From assembly GCA_013791785.1 (NCBI GenBank), contig VMTD01000105.1, forward strand, positions 1 to 36,764: DNA of 36,764 nucleotides. The letters run 5' to 3'. Shown one piece after another: positions 19,081 through 27,438 of this stretch. This stretch comes from Methanobacteriota archaeon. Lineage in GTDB: Archaea > Thermoplasmatota > Thermoplasmata > SG8-5. A program made the translations under genes and the position numbers. The notes below the pieces were generated by a model. That model was given only the letters and a program-made list of their open reading frames with translations. It was not told the DNA's origin and did no database searches. The first letter of the stretch is position 1. Every line of letters starts with the position of its first letter.

Positions 19081-20313
19081 ATGGTCTGCGTAAGACCGTT
19101 CATGGGCCTGAGACCTAGCCCCGGCCTAGCTGAGAAGGTGGCCGCACCGCCGTACGATGTTCTGGATTCCAACGAGGCCAGGGAGATGGCCTCCGGCAAT
19201 CCGCACAGTTTCCTGCACATCAACAAGCCGGAGATAGATTTACCCGAGTCGATGGATCCTTACAATGACGCTGTCTATGCCAAGGGCGCGGAGAACCTGG
19301 CCAGATTCATTTCAGAGGGAACCATGAAGCAAGACGCCGTACCGCAGTTCTACTTCTACCGCCAGATAATGAACAATCATGCCCAAGTAGGTCTTGTTGC
19401 GACGGTATCGGCCGACGATTACGAAGCAGGCAAGATAAAGAAGCATGAGTTCACCCGCCCGGACAAGGAGAACGACCGCATCAGACACATAATGGCCCTG
19501 AACGCCCAAGTCGGCCCGGTCTTCCTTACCTATCCCGATGAAGATGAAATAAACTGCATCCAGGCCAAGGTTTGCGCCGGGAAGCCGGAATGCGATTTCG
19601 TTTCGGCGGACAATGTGAGACACACCCTCTGGCTTGTGGACAAGGACAACGGCCATACCATTTCCAAGACTTTCGAGAAGGTGCCATACCTTTACGTGGC
19701 TGACGGCCATCACCGTTCGGCCGCCGGCACGATAGTCGCCAGGCAGCGCCGTGACCATAACCCGGGCCACACAGGAAATGAGGAGTACAACTTCTTCCTG
19801 GCAGTGATATTTCCCAAGAGCCACATGAAGATAATGGCCTACAACCGCGCCGTCATGGACCTCAACGGTCTGGGTGAGAACGAGTTTCTGCAGCTGGTGG
19901 GGGATAATTTCATTGTTAAATCCGATGCCGGCCCTAGCCCCGGGTCTGTCCACACCTTTTCAATGTACCTTGGCGGTAAGTGGTACTGTCTCGAGCCGAA
20001 GCAGGGCAGTTACCCGGTGGACGATCCGGTGAAAAGCATAGATGCCAGCATACTTCAGCAGAACCTGCTCCATCCCATACTGGGCATAGACAATCCCAGG
20101 ACGGATAACAGAATAAAATTCATCGGCGGGATACGCGGCACCGGAGAGCTGGAGAAACTTGTGAACTCGGGCAAGTTCAAGGTCGCGTTTTCCCTGTACC
20201 CGGTGACGCTGGACCAACTGTTCGCCGTTGCGGATTCAGGAAATGTCATGCCCCCGAAATCCACCTGGTTCGAGCCGAAACTGAGGTCGGGCCTTGTCGT
20301 CCACATGCTCTAG
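19081..20313 (+). CDS. DUF1015 family protein
   Basis: MVCVRPFMGLRPSPGLAEKVAAPPYDVLDSNEAREMASGNPHSFLHINKPEID...YVADGHHRSAA; start at 19081 inside the longer ORF. Confidence 0.88.
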   Translation: MVCVRPFMGLRPSPGLAEKVAAPPYDVLDSNEAREMASGNPHSFLHINKPEIDLPESMDPYNDAVYAKGAENLARFISEGTMKQDAVPQFYFYRQIMNNHAQVGLVATVSADDYEAGKIKKHEFTRPDKENDRIRHIMALNAQVGPVFLTYPDEDEINCIQAKVCAGKPECDFVSADNVRHTLWLVDKDNGHTISKTFEKVPYLYVADGHHRSAAGTIVARQRRDHNPGHTGNEEYNFFLAVIFPKSHMKIMAYNRAVMDLNGLGENEFLQLVGDNFIVKSDAGPSPGSVHTFSMYLGGKWYCLEPKQGSYPVDDPVKSIDASILQQNLLHPILGIDNPRTDNRIKFIGGIRGTGELEKLVNSGKFKVAFSLYPVTLDQLFAVADSGNVMPPKSTWFEPKLRSGLVVHML

Positions 20314-20314
20314 G

Positions 20315-20429
20315 GCGATTGTAGATTTAGGGATTGTAGATTGTAGATTTACGACGGATTGACGACGTTGCATATTCTCAACACAAATCTAAAATCTAAG
20401 ATCTAAAATCTAAAATTTCAGAAGACTGA
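20315..20429 (-). repeat. Dispersed intergenic repeat, copy 2 (inverted relative to copy 1)
   Basis: Reverse complement shares TCAGTCTTCTGAAATTTTAGATTTTAGAT and GAATATGCAACGTCGTCAATCCGTCGTAAATCTACAATC with 403-508. Confidence 0.85.
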
Positions 20430-20481
20430 CCTCTCACTGCTCTAGAAACATCTTTTATACCCGGTCACATTTCTCAGAGCA

Positions 20482-21279
20482 ATGCCAACGGACAGCCAGG
20501 GCTATCACAAATCCGGCATAATTTCGGACACGGCCTACAAGCAGTACGAGAAGCGTCTTTTGAAAGAGGTGCAGCAATTTCCCCCGCCGGGACATGTGGC
20601 CATCATCATGGATGGTAATCGGCGCTTTGCCAAGGAGATCGGTCTCGGCCCAACCGAGGGGCACAAGAAGGGTCGGAACAAACTCGAAGAAATTCTCGAA
20701 TGGGGCATGGAAGTCGGCGTGAAAGTTCTTACGGTCTACGCGTTTTCATCGGAGAACCTGAGCCGAAACGAAGGGGAAATAAAAGAACTCATGAAACTGT
20801 TCGAGGAGAGTTTTTACAACGTTGCGGACGACGAGCGTGTTCACAGGAATAAAATCCGCATCCGGGCACTGGGCATGATTGATTCCCTGCCGGAGAGCGT
20901 CAGGAAGGCCATAGCCCACGCCGAGGAAAGAACAAAAAACTATGACAATTACAATCTTAACCTGGCCATAGCCTACAGCGGCAGGGAGGAGATAATCCAG
21001 GCCATAAGGGAAATCGCCGGCAAAGTGAAGTCCGGGGAAATGACTGTGGACCAGATAGATCAAAAGATGTTTTCCGGTTACCTCTACACCAAGGAATTTC
21101 CCGATCCGGATCTTATACTCAGAACCAGCGGCGAAGTTCGTGTATCCAACTTCCTTCTGTGGCAGCTGGCATACTCGGAACTCTACTTCGTGGACGTGTA
21201 CTGGCCCGGATTCAGGAAGATTGACTTTCTCAGGGCGATAAGGTCATACCAGCAGCGTTCCAGAAGGTTCGGGAAGTGA
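20482..21279 (+). CDS. uppS: cis-prenyltransferase (polyprenyl diphosphate synthase)
   Basis: HVAIIMDGNRRFAKEIGL, VYAFSSENLSRNEGE, DLILRTSGEVRVSNFLLWQLAYSELYFVDVYWPGF. Confidence 0.95.
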   Translation: MPTDSQGYHKSGIISDTAYKQYEKRLLKEVQQFPPPGHVAIIMDGNRRFAKEIGLGPTEGHKKGRNKLEEILEWGMEVGVKVLTVYAFSSENLSRNEGEIKELMKLFEESFYNVADDERVHRNKIRIRALGMIDSLPESVRKAIAHAEERTKNYDNYNLNLAIAYSGREEIIQAIREIAGKVKSGEMTVDQIDQKMFSGYLYTKEFPDPDLILRTSGEVRVSNFLLWQLAYSELYFVDVYWPGFRKIDFLRAIRSYQQRSRRFGK

Positions 21280-21282
21280 GTT

Positions 21283-21912
21283 ATGGTCCGAAAGGAGCGC
21301 GTCAGGAAGAAATACGACCGCTGGAGTCGGTTTTATGACGCCTTCGATCTGGGCGGCGTCAATGACCAGAAGAAGCTGGCAGTGGACCTTCTTGAACTTT
21401 CTCAGGATTCCCTGGTTCTCGATATCGGCACCGGTACAGGCGCGATAATTCCGTACCTGGCATCGAAACTGGGCAAGAACGGAAAAGTAATCGGCATCGA
21501 TTTCTCGGAGCAAATGATTGAGAGAGCAAACGTCCGCATAAAAAAGCAGGGCATCGGCTCGAAAGCGGAAGCCAGGGTGGCGGACGCGACCGCCATGGAA
21601 TACCCGGACCGCCATTTCGACGCCGCACTGGCAACGTTCGCATTCACCTCCTTCCCCGAGCCAGAAAAAGCCATCGCCGAGGCAGCAAGGGTGCTGAAGC
21701 CCGGCGCGAGATTCTCGGTGCTGGACACGGGCAAACCGCCCGGGAAAGCGGGCTTCAGGTACCGGTACCTCAAGGCCGTGATGTGGCGTGCCGGATATAC
21801 CAACATCTCCCTGGATGTTCCCGGCCTGTTGAGGAAGTCCAGCTTCAAAATCATTAAACTGCACAGGTTCAGCGGGAGTTTCGCGTATATCTGTCTGTGT
21901 GAGAAGACGTGA
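21283..21912 (+). CDS. Class I SAM-dependent methyltransferase (UbiE-like)
   Basis: LVLDIGTGTGAIIPYLASKLGKNGKVIGIDFSEQMIERA; FDAALATFAFTSFPEPEKAIAEAARVLKPG. Confidence 0.9.
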   Translation: MVRKERVRKKYDRWSRFYDAFDLGGVNDQKKLAVDLLELSQDSLVLDIGTGTGAIIPYLASKLGKNGKVIGIDFSEQMIERANVRIKKQGIGSKAEARVADATAMEYPDRHFDAALATFAFTSFPEPEKAIAEAARVLKPGARFSVLDTGKPPGKAGFRYRYLKAVMWRAGYTNISLDVPGLLRKSSFKIIKLHRFSGSFAYICLCEKT

Positions 21913-21954
21913 AGGGCGGAGTGAATCCGCGGCGGCTGTTGAATGCAATTCTCG

Positions 21955-21989
21955 TCGATTTTAGATTTTAGATTTTAGATTTACGACGT
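21955..21989 (+). repeat. Dispersed repeat, partial copy 3 (TTTTAGA heptamers)
   Basis: gattTTAGATTTTAGATTTTAGATTTACGACG. Confidence 0.7.
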
Positions 21990-22279
21990 GCGGTGAATGC
22001 AGCTGGTACCGTTTGAAAACAGCGCATTCGCCAATGGCCCAGAAACATTTCTAAACTGAATCTAGGGCCATAGAATTCCCTTCATTTTGCAAGCAATCGG
22101 TGAATGCGAAAACTAAATTCAAACATTCTGGAGCGTTCGCCATGAATCGGCGTTCTATCTTCATTAATGATTCACGGGTCTTTGGAATTTCCGCAATCGA
22201 CATTATGCAAACGATTTGATTGCGGTTACAAAACGTTGTACCAATGAATATTTATCCTATAAAAGCACTATAATCTTTT

Positions 22280-22963
22280 ATGGACCTGTTCTCCCATGTC
22301 CTCTGGACATCGGTTCTCGGCCGCAACAGGCTGTGGCATGACGAGGCGATATTATTCGCCTTGCTTCCGGATGCCGGTTACTTTCTCATAATGCTTTACG
22401 TGCTCTTCGGCACCCCCATGAACGTGAATTTTGCCGATGCCATGGTCACGCTTCCGAAGGGATTCATGGTTATTTACTACCTGCTGCACAGCTTCGTGGT
22501 GTTCGGCGTCACGGCGCTGGCCGTGTGGAAATTGAAGCCGAAACTTTTGCCTGCTCTTTCGGCCTGGTTTTTTCATATCTGCATGGACATTCCCTTTCAC
22601 GACGGCGTGTTTGGCACCCGGATACTTTATCCCTTGCTCCCGAACTTCTACATCGGCGGCATGTCCTGGGGCGATTATCGAGTTCTGGCGGGCTCCTACT
22701 TCCTGCTTCTGGCCACTTGGTTCTACCTGGAGATGAGGGAACTTCGGAAGCATCGCCGCAGGGATAACTGGCTTCCTGATTGGATCGACCGCCTGGAGCA
22801 CGCTGTCGGAGGTCTAATAAACCCGAAGCCCATTCCCACAGCCCATGCAGAGGGCGGAGATAACGCGCGAACACCTGACAGGATACCTGGAGAAGACCGC
22901 GTCGGCACTGGAGAAAATCAGTATCACGGCCCCGGAGCCGTCCCACCACCGGAAGCAGGCTGA
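22280..22963 (+). CDS. Integral membrane protein, possibly YdjM/metal-dependent hydrolase-like
   Basis: MDLFSHVLWTSVLGRNRLWHDEAILFALLPDAGYFL...; several TM helices; 3' end overlaps the next ORF. Confidence 0.7.
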   Translation: MDLFSHVLWTSVLGRNRLWHDEAILFALLPDAGYFLIMLYVLFGTPMNVNFADAMVTLPKGFMVIYYLLHSFVVFGVTALAVWKLKPKLLPALSAWFFHICMDIPFHDGVFGTRILYPLLPNFYIGGMSWGDYRVLAGSYFLLLATWFYLEMRELRKHRRRDNWLPDWIDRLEHAVGGLINPKPIPTAHAEGGDNARTPDRIPGEDRVGTGENQYHGPGAVPPPEAG

Positions 22964-23141
22964 GGATTTTCTCTCCATGGCACAGGCGTATTTCCAGGAT
23001 GCGAATCATTTTCTCGAGCAGGGTGATTACGTTAACTCGTTCGCATGCGTGAACTATGCCCACGGCTGGCTGGACGCCGGGGCGCGCCTGGGACTTTTTG
23101 ACGTTGGCAAAGATAATGCATTATTCACGCTGACAGAATAA
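22845..23141 (+). CDS. DUF357 family protein
   Basis: ITREHLTGYLEKTASALEKI...AEDFLSMAQAYFQDANHFLEQGDYVNSFACVNYAHGWLDAGARLGLF. Confidence 0.82.
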   Translation: MQRAEITREHLTGYLEKTASALEKISITAPEPSHHRKQAEDFLSMAQAYFQDANHFLEQGDYVNSFACVNYAHGWLDAGARLGLFDVGKDNALFTLTE

Positions 23142-23993
23142 TCAGAGCGTCCGTGCCCCGTTTTCCGCCACCATGCACCTGATAACCTTTCCCCAGCCTG
23201 TGAACTTCTTCTCTATTGCATCTGCATCCCCAAAGGCGAAAATCGTATTCCCGAGCATCACCATGCTGCCCTTCCCCATGCTGCCCAGCGAATCCAGAAC
23301 TTTGATCATTTTCTCGGTGGCCAGTCCTGTGTCCCTGGCGAAAATCCATGAGATGTCGACGAATTCATCAAAACCGGGAATATTCTCGAAATCCCGCAGG
23401 CAGATTTCGCCAGAATCCCTTATCCTGGCCCTGGTGTCCGGCGAGGTTAAAACTCCGCTGGTGCTGATTGGCGTTCCCAGCACGCAGAATACTGCTTCTC
23501 TCGTTTCGATGTTCAGCCGCTCCATTTCCCCGTGCGGCGGTATACCGGGCTCGAGTCTGTGAACGAACCCCCCGACGCTCTGGGCGACTGCGTCCCCGAG
23601 ACCGGTTTTGTTCTCGACTTCCGCGAGGTGTGTGACCTTCAATGCAGCGTACTTCGGGTCCTGGATGCTTAATTCTACTGCGGCAGCAAGACATGCGGCG
23701 AATGTTCCGGCGGCACTCATGCCGAAGCCCTGGCCCATGGGGAGCTGATGCTCTATCTTTACTGTCATGAATTTTCCCGGGGCGAACAGGTCCAGCGCCC
23801 GGCGGGTCACGGGCGCGACGACCGGCTCGTCGCCGAAATAAATGATTGTTTCATTTTCTGCAAGTGTGACGTCCGCGACGGCGCCCAGTTCCGTGCAGAA
23901 ACCCGCGCCCCTGGAGCCGCGCTTCTCCGGAATGATTGCGCCGTCCTCAATGACGAAGAACCCGGTCACATGCCCGGGACAGAACGCCTTCAT
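23142..23993 (-). CDS. Archaeal pantoate kinase (GHMP family)
   Basis: MKAFCPGHVTGFFVI...RGSRGAGFCTELG, LPMGQGFGMSAAGTFAACLAAA, KTGLGDAVAQSVGGFV; adjacent to coaBC. Confidence 0.88.
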   Translation of the reverse strand: MKAFCPGHVTGFFVIEDGAIIPEKRGSRGAGFCTELGAVADVTLAENETIIYFGDEPVVAPVTRRALDLFAPGKFMTVKIEHQLPMGQGFGMSAAGTFAACLAAAVELSIQDPKYAALKVTHLAEVENKTGLGDAVAQSVGGFVHRLEPGIPPHGEMERLNIETREAVFCVLGTPISTSGVLTSPDTRARIRDSGEICLRDFENIPGFDEFVDISWIFARDTGLATEKMIKVLDSLGSMGKGSMVMLGNTIFAFGDADAIEKKFTGWGKVIRCMVAENGARTL

Positions 23994-23994
23994 C

Positions 23995-25167
23995 TCATGC
24001 CTCCAGCATATCGAATATTATTTCTGCGAGTTCGGTTCTGGTGCCCTTGAAATTTAATATCTTTTTTCCAATCAGAATTGCTTTTGTGCTTTCCAGACCA
24101 ACATCTTCCAGCAGGTTGGCGACGATGAGGTCTAAATTGTGCAGCTTCATCCTGACCATGGCTCTCGATTCCAGCTCTTTCCCTGTGATGCCTGTCTCGG
24201 CCTTGAAGCCGACGAGAATTCTGTTTTTCTTTTTCAATAATCCGAGGATCTTCGGGGCCGGCTCCAGGGTTACGGTTAATGGCTTGCCGGATGGGGTTTT
24301 ACCCTTCCTGGGCTTTACTTTGAAATCCGAGATGGCCGCCGGTACGATGATGATATCCGCAACGGCTTTTGGCGACATTTTCTCCAGGTCTGCTACTGAA
24401 GTGAATGTTTTACACTTGGCGAAGGCCGGGGCCTTTCCGTCCGTCCAGAGTTCTACTTCAGCGCCGCGGCGGTACGCCTCGACCGCCAGCGCGAGTCCTG
24501 TTCGGCCGGATGATTTGTTTGAGATGAATCTTACATCGTCAATGGGCTCTTTTGTCGAGCCGGAGATGATCAGAACCTTTTTTCCCACGAGGTTTTTCGG
24601 ACCTGCGGCGCGCATGACTTCCCAGACAATATCGTCCTGGGTGGCCATCTTTGCCTTCTTTTCTTCCAGCCTGGGGCCTACGAAAATTACGCCCTTGGAC
24701 TTGAGTTTATCAACATTCTCCATGATGATATCGTGATTGTACATTGACCCGTGCATTGCCGGCACGATTATGATGGGCATTCCCGAGCCCATGGCGCAGC
24801 TGGCCATTGTTGTAACGGACGTATCATCAATCCCGTGGGCGATCTTGGAGATTGTGTTGGCAGTGGCCGGGGCTATGAGCAGGACGTCCGCGCGGTATTT
24901 TGAATCGCCGCACAGTTCGACGTGCTTAACGGCGCCGTCCAGCTCTATTATGGGCTCGTGGCCCGTTGCAAAATGGATTGCATCCGGGTGGACGAGCTTT
25001 GTAGCGGCTTTGCTCATGACAGGGATAACGTCCGCGCCGTGGCGGGCGAGCTCCCTGGCCAGCTTGACGTCTTCGACAGCCGCGATGCTGCCGGTGATGC
25101 CCAGAACTATGCGCTTGCCTTTGAGCGCGGAGCCTGCCGTTCCCCGGATTTCATTGATAGGGTGCAT
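23995..25167 (-). CDS. coaBC: Bifunctional phosphopantothenoylcysteine decarboxylase / phosphopantothenate-cysteine ligase
   Basis: KRIVLGITGSIAAVEDVKLARELARHGADVIPVMSKAA; LIAPATANTISKIAHGI; PAMHGSMYNH; ISGSTKEPIDDVRFISNKSSGRTGLALA. Confidence 0.95.
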   Translation of the reverse strand: MHPINEIRGTAGSALKGKRIVLGITGSIAAVEDVKLARELARHGADVIPVMSKAATKLVHPDAIHFATGHEPIIELDGAVKHVELCGDSKYRADVLLIAPATANTISKIAHGIDDTSVTTMASCAMGSGMPIIIVPAMHGSMYNHDIIMENVDKLKSKGVIFVGPRLEEKKAKMATQDDIVWEVMRAAGPKNLVGKKVLIISGSTKEPIDDVRFISNKSSGRTGLALAVEAYRRGAEVELWTDGKAPAFAKCKTFTSVADLEKMSPKAVADIIIVPAAISDFKVKPRKGKTPSGKPLTVTLEPAPKILGLLKKKNRILVGFKAETGITGKELESRAMVRMKLHNLDLIVANLLEDVGLESTKAILIGKKILNFKGTRTELAEIIFDMLEA

Positions 25168-25423
25168 ATAATGAGGATAGAAGGGTGCACCTTTTTAAAT
25201 GTTGCGAGAGATGGAAAGGTGCTTAGAGAATGCAACGTGAAGTGATGGGGGGAATCTGTGCAGAAGATTGTAAAATGGGGGCCTGGGAAACGTTGGGAAG
25301 GCCCTGTACCCAGGCCTCGTTGAATATTTTGTTGGCACGTGTCCCAGTCATGTTCAACACGAGGTAATGGGCAAAGATATAAATACCTACGAAGATTGTA
25401 TTCATTATAGAGGTGAATGTTAC

Positions 25424-25525
25424 ATGACCCCAGAGATAAAAGAAAAAAAGAAAGAGGATACTTTCACCCATGATTTTGTGGAAGATGAGTGGGGAGAGGT
25501 ATTACGCAAGCTAGCCAAGAAATAA
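25424..25525 (+). CDS. Tiny ORF, possible antitoxin remnant preceding the Doc pseudogene
   Basis: MTPEIKEKKKEDTFTHDFVEDEWGEVLRKLAKK*; stop overlaps the start of the Doc-like frame; TATA-like motif upstream. Confidence 0.35.
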   Translation: MTPEIKEKKKEDTFTHDFVEDEWGEVLRKLAKK

Positions 25526-25527
25526 AA

Positions 25528-26178
25528 TACCTGACCTCAGATGAAATCATCAAAATTCATGAAGTTTCAATGATGAAATTTGGTGGCGGGGAATCAGGGA
25601 TTTACCGAGAAGGCAAAGACAAGATAGAGTCAATGATAGACTGAATGAAAAATGGATATTTTGACCATCAACCATTTGACACTCTAATAAAAAAGACTGC
25701 CTTCATGTTCCAATCCCTACTCATATAACATCCATTTGTCGACGGAATGAAAAGAACCGGTATATACTCCACACTGACCTTTTTGCTCAGAAACGATTAT
25801 TTGCTGATATCGACTAGCGTGGATGAAAGCGTAAGTTTCGCAATCAGTGTTGCGGACAACATGAATGAATTGAAGCCGGAAGAAAGTTTGGAAATAATAA
25901 TCAAATGGTTCAATGAGCGGGCCATTGATTTGGAAGATACTGAGAAAATTCATACCTATCTCCACAAGAAAGGAAAACGGTTCACATGCCCCAGATGCCA
26001 CAATTTAGATGTTACAATAGTAAAACCCTATTGCAGGGATTGCGGCTTGCAGTTGACAAGTTTCCGAATTTACATTGACGGAATTGTGGAACTGAGGGAA
26101 TTGTTTTATCAAAGAAAACCGGAACCAGATTCAAATCTATCAAAAAATCAGCCACCCAGTCGATTATCGTTGCGTTGA
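25528..26178 (+). pseudogene. Fic/Doc-family toxin pseudogene (two in-frame stops)
   Basis: One frame reads YLTSDEIIKIHEVSMMKFGGGESGIYREGKDKIESMID*MKNGYFDHQPFDTLIKKTAFMFQSLLI*HPFVDGMKRTGIYSTLTFLLRNDYLL...; stops at 25642-25644 (TGA) and 25726-25728 (TAA). Confidence 0.85.
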
Positions 26179-26262
26179 TATGGCCACCCGGTCAAGCGGG
26201 CATGTCAATGAGAGAACAGGCAACACACCATCATATATTTTAATGCGAAACCGTTCTCAGCC

Positions 26263-26335
26263 CGTTCCGTGATGACACAACGGGAGCTGAACGGGCTTCG
26301 GCCTGTGATGAGGAACCCTATGAGTGCTGAGAACG
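26263..26335 (+). ncRNA. C/D box sRNA (2'-O-methylation guide type)
   Basis: C GTGATGA (26269-26275), D' CTGA (26287-26290), C' GTGATGA (26305-26311), D CTGA (26327-26330); terminal stem CGTTC/GAACG; TATATTTTA box about 25 nt upstream. Confidence 0.82.
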
Positions 26336-26584
26336 CTTGTCAGAAGGGGTGCGGAATTTAATCAAAGACGCAGAACCAGCTTTGGGTCCAGGAGGTCCCT
26401 CGGGGATAATCATTCATCTGGACGGTGCTCTCTGGAGCGTGGGGCATGGGGGGTGTTATTGGGTTGATGTAAATATAATTAATGATGGGGGGGACAACCT
26501 GTCAGTGAAATATAATACTCTATTGTATGTAACGCCAATGATGAGAGATGGCACCCCTGGTTAATCGTCAAGCACACACGCACA

Positions 26585-27436
26585 TCAAATATTATCCAAG
26601 AATTCCCGAACCGCTGAATAGGCCGCTGCCTGTTCTCTTTTTCTTAACTCTGAATCGACAGATGTGAAAATTCCTACCCAGGAAGGGCCTTCTGCCCTTA
26701 TGTTTCTGAATTTTTTCTCAATTGAATCGATGCCTGCCCTCAACCCCTCATCCGCAAGGTGCGGTTTGACCTTTTTTGCAACTTCTATTGGATTTTTCAG
26801 GCAATATCCGATCACGGAATAAATGTCATAGGCGTCCTTCTCCTTGTAGCGCTCACCCAATGCAATCCCTTTCATACCCAGGCATCCCGGAATGTCCAGC
26901 ATAGATAGAAATTCTTCTGCTTCCCCATTTCCCGGAAGCATTCCAGTAATCTTTCTTGGGTAATTGAATCTGAAGGCCAGTTCACAACCGCCAGCGATTC
27001 TTGCCGGTAATCCTGCCTGAACCGTTCGATGACGGTGCTTGCCTGAGGTCGAAGTTGCATAAGTTAAAAAATCAACCGTAATCATGTGTTCTTTACCGTC
27101 AATATTTGATTGCACAGGTTTGGAAAAGCTGTATGCAATCGGGTTGCCGTCCCTACCCAATCGCGTTTTGTAGCCCCTGCCCTCAATCATCTCCACTATT
27201 GTGGCATACGCATCAGCATCTATTTGCTCCGGATTTACTGCGAGGTCGATATCAATGGAGCCAACATGCTTGAAGTCCTTTCTGCCGAACTCGTCAATGA
27301 GGAGATACGGAACCCAGCCACCGACAAGAACTATTGAATCCCCATATGATTTCAGAGTCAATGCCAGTTCCAAAAGTGCGGAAAAAGATGCCTCGGTTAA
27401 ACTCTCACCATAATCGTCTGAAAATCTTTGAACCAT
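26585..27436 (-). CDS. AbiEii/AbiGii-like nucleotidyltransferase toxin (type IV TA)
   Basis: IVLVGGWVPYLLIDEFG...GSIDIDLAV (GG...DxD NTase core); adjacent to an AbiEi-like gene. Confidence 0.75.
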   Translation of the reverse strand: MVQRFSDDYGESLTEASFSALLELALTLKSYGDSIVLVGGWVPYLLIDEFGRKDFKHVGSIDIDLAVNPEQIDADAYATIVEMIEGRGYKTRLGRDGNPIAYSFSKPVQSNIDGKEHMITVDFLTYATSTSGKHRHRTVQAGLPARIAGGCELAFRFNYPRKITGMLPGNGEAEEFLSMLDIPGCLGMKGIALGERYKEKDAYDIYSVIGYCLKNPIEVAKKVKPHLADEGLRAGIDSIEKKFRNIRAEGPSWVGIFTSVDSELRKREQAAAYSAVREFLDNI

Positions 27437-27438
27437 TT

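Noticed and set aside
25223-25471. 82-aa minus ORF
   Set aside because: AT-rich, no RBS, overlaps the upstream region of the Doc locus.
26337-26564. 75-aa + ORF (MSEGVRNLIKDAEPALGPGG...)
   Set aside because: Non-ATG start immediately after the sRNA, no promoter or RBS; possibly a fragment of a surface protein but not supportable.
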